Positions 62,643-64,000 of a DNA stretch of 64,000 nucleotides are shown here, in pieces. A program made the translations under genes and the position numbers. The stretch covers positions 1,302,001-1,366,000 of the forward strand of contig NZ_PJOM01000002.1 of NCBI RefSeq assembly GCF_002900965.1, in the 5' to 3' direction. The notes beneath the pieces are model-generated. The model saw only the letters and a program-made list of their open reading frames with translations. It was not told the origin of the DNA and did not search any database. Position 1 is the first letter of the stretch. Each line of letters begins with the position of its first letter. The stretch comes from Pseudotabrizicola formosa. Its GTDB lineage: Bacteria > Pseudomonadota > Alphaproteobacteria > Rhodobacterales > Rhodobacteraceae.

Positions 62643-64000
62643 TCAAGAAGCGACGTCTTCCGCCTCCTTCAGCCAGTGCCAGATCCGCTGCGGCGTAAAC
62701 GGCATATCCACCCGTGTCACGCCGCGCGGGGCCAGCGCATCGCGCACCGCGTTGGAAATCGCGCCCAGCGCCCCCACGGTGCCCGCCTCGCCACAGCCCT
62801 TCATGCCAAGCGGGTTCATCACCGACGGCACCGGCTCGCTGGCAAAGCCGAACATCGGCAGATCAGCCGCGCGCGGCATCGCGTAATCCATGAAGCTGGC
62901 CGCCAGCAATTGGCCCTGATCGTCATAGATCCCGGCCTCGCACACCGCCTGACCATAGCCCTGCGCCACCCCGCCATGCACCTGCCCGATGGCAAGGTCC
63001 GGGGCAATCAGCGTGCCGAAATCATCCACCACCGTATAGCGGTCCATCACCAGCGCGCCGGTGTCGGGGTCCACCTCCACCTCGGCGATATGGGCGCCAT
63101 TGGGGTAGCTGCGCCCGTCCAGCGTGGTGGTCTGGCTGATATCCAGCAGATCGGTGCGGCCGCGCATCCGCGCCAGATCGGCGGCTTCAACAAGCGTCAG
63201 CCTGCTGTTGCTGTCCGGCGCGCCAAAGGTGGTGCCGTCAAAGCCAACCTCCTCCACCCCCCACTCCTCTGCCAGAAAGGCGCTGAAGCCCGCGACCATA
63301 ACCTTGACCGCCGCGCGCATCGCCGTGCCCTGCACCGTCACCGACCGCGACCCGCCGGTGCCGCCACCCTTGGCAATGGCATCGGAATCGCCCTGCACGA
63401 TCCGCACCGCATGCTCTGGCAGCCCGGTCCAACCGGCCACCATCCGGGCATAGGTGGTTTCATGCCCCTGCCCGTTCGACTGGGTGCCCACGTACAGCGT
63501 GGCCCCGCCATCATCCTCCAGCACCAGCCGCGCGGTTTCCTCGGGGTCGCCCAGAATGCTTTCGATATAGGTGGCAAGTCCGATGCCGCGCAGCATGCCG
63601 CGCCCCGCACTTTCCGCCCGCCTTGCGGCAAAACCCGCCACATCCGCCATATCTTGCGCGCGGGTCAGCACGCGGGGAAAGTCACCCACGTCAATCAGCT
63701 CGCCAGTGGCACTGCGATAGGGGAAATCGCGGATGAAATTGCGCATCCGCAGATCAAACGGGTCCACGCCCAGCACCCGGGCCGCCTCATCCATCGCGCG
63801 TTCGATGGTCAGGATCGCCTCTGGCCGCCCCGCGCCGCGATAAGCGTCGACCGGCGTGGTGTTGGTATAAACCCCCACCGCCCGCAAATGCGCCGCCTTG
63901 ATGTCATAGACCCCTGTCAACACCTTGGAAAACAGCTCCGACTGAATGGGTTGCCCGAATTGCGAGTTATAGGCCCCAAGGTTGGACACCAGATTAACGC
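62643..64000 (-). CDS. Xanthine dehydrogenase/CO dehydrogenase-type molybdenum subunit (N-terminus off the right edge)
   Basis: 452 codons of the C-terminal part of a molybdenum-hydroxylase large subunit; the frame stays open to base 64000. Visible: VDAYRGAGRPEA, the loop whose AYRGAGR form marks the form II CoxL-like group; GTQSNGQGHETTYAR; KGGGTGGSRSV; YTVVDDFGTLIAPDLAIGQVHGGVAQGYGQ; and the catalytic-Glu segment KGCGEAGTVGALGAI. Oxidises an unknown aldehyde, heterocycle or related substrate. The two electron-transfer subunits are not in the window. It follows the upstream edge and precedes DUF2235 by 31 bases. Confidence 0.92.
   Translation of the reverse strand, partial: VNLVSNLGAYNSQFGQPIQSELFSKVLTGVYDIKAAHLRAVGVYTNTTPVDAYRGAGRPEAILTIERAMDEAARVLGVDPFDLRMRNFIRDFPYRSATGELIDVGDFPRVLTRAQDMADVAGFAARRAESAGRGMLRGIGLATYIESILGDPEETARLVLEDDGGATLYVGTQSNGQGHETTYARMVAGWTGLPEHAVRIVQGDSDAIAKGGGTGGSRSVTVQGTAMRAAVKVMVAGFSAFLAEEWGVEEVGFDGTTFGAPDSNSRLTLVEAADLARMRGRTDLLDISQTTTLDGRSYPNGAHIAEVEVDPDTGALVMDRYTVVDDFGTLIAPDLAIGQVHGGVAQGYGQAVCEAGIYDDQGQLLAASFMDYAMPRAADLPMFGFASEPVPSVMNPLGMKGCGEAGTVGALGAISNAVRDALAPRGVTRVDMPFTPQRIWHWLKEAEDVAS

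Overview
The window is high-GC, gene-dense DNA from a member of the Alphaproteobacteria, most likely order Rhodobacterales (a Rhodobacter/Paracoccus-like organism). This rests on several gene neighbourhoods: the cox block ctaC-ctaB-orf-ctaG-ctaE-SURF1-thrC-M16 peptidase, the block trpG-trpD-trpC-moaC-moeA-lexA-comEC-gltX-gltA, hflK-hflC-DUF2065 next to a DegP protease, a direct-repeat LexA box (GAAC-N7-GAAC) before lexA, and an Irr-type iron control element before dps. I see no IS element, prophage, CRISPR array or rRNA. One tRNA gene, tRNA-Pro(TGG), is present. No gene-free stretch exceeds 300 bases. The longest are 36174-36417 and 30349-30578, where I see nothing convincing, and 6022-6227, which holds a hairpin and a candidate iron-responsive site.

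Layout. 1-6606: haem acquisition (hemS running off the left edge, divergent TonB-dependent receptor, a small exported protein, exbB, two exbD genes, tonB, hemP) and a DUF1289 protein. 6623-8698: dps under an Irr-type box, a small unknown protein and an alpha/beta hydrolase. 8695-18702: an accessory oligouronide island. A seven-gene minus-strand operon (GH105 unsaturated glycosyl hydrolase, kduI, an unrecognised 823-residue enzyme-like protein, and a four-gene sugar ABC importer) faces a divergent LacI-family regulator, with two tandem palindromic operators between them. 18741-36173: mostly housekeeping: tRNA-Pro, DUF192, a double cold-shock protein, pdxH, fabI, LysE, gpt, an aminotransferase, a PpiD-like foldase, trpE, degP, HD hydrolase, lipoprotein, ferredoxin, hflKC, gor, rpiA. 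36418-47800: sdaA, an FAD-linked 2-hydroxyacid dehydrogenase, a periplasmic MBL-fold protein, GNAT, M16 peptidase, thrC and the cytochrome aa3 oxidase assembly/subunit operon without subunit I. 47984-64000: tldD, a yibQ-like gene, trpGDC, moaC, moeA, lexA, comEC, gltX, gltA, an orphan DUF2235 protein, and the large subunit of a molybdenum hydroxylase running off the right edge.

How it works together. Haem is taken up by a TonB/ExbB/ExbD-energised receptor and handled by HemS; a related 19-bp motif lies at both the receptor promoter and before hemP, suggesting one iron-responsive regulator. In the second ExbD the conserved membrane aspartate is replaced by Asn, so the motor may be built from two unlike ExbD subunits. 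The island imports an oligosaccharide made by an external lyase; GH105 removes the unsaturated uronic acid and KduI isomerises it. The 823-residue protein, translated between KduI and the transporter, has a predicted beta / helical toroid / beta layout with candidate lyase residues, and is my best candidate for an undescribed activity. kduD, kdgK and kdgA are not in the window.
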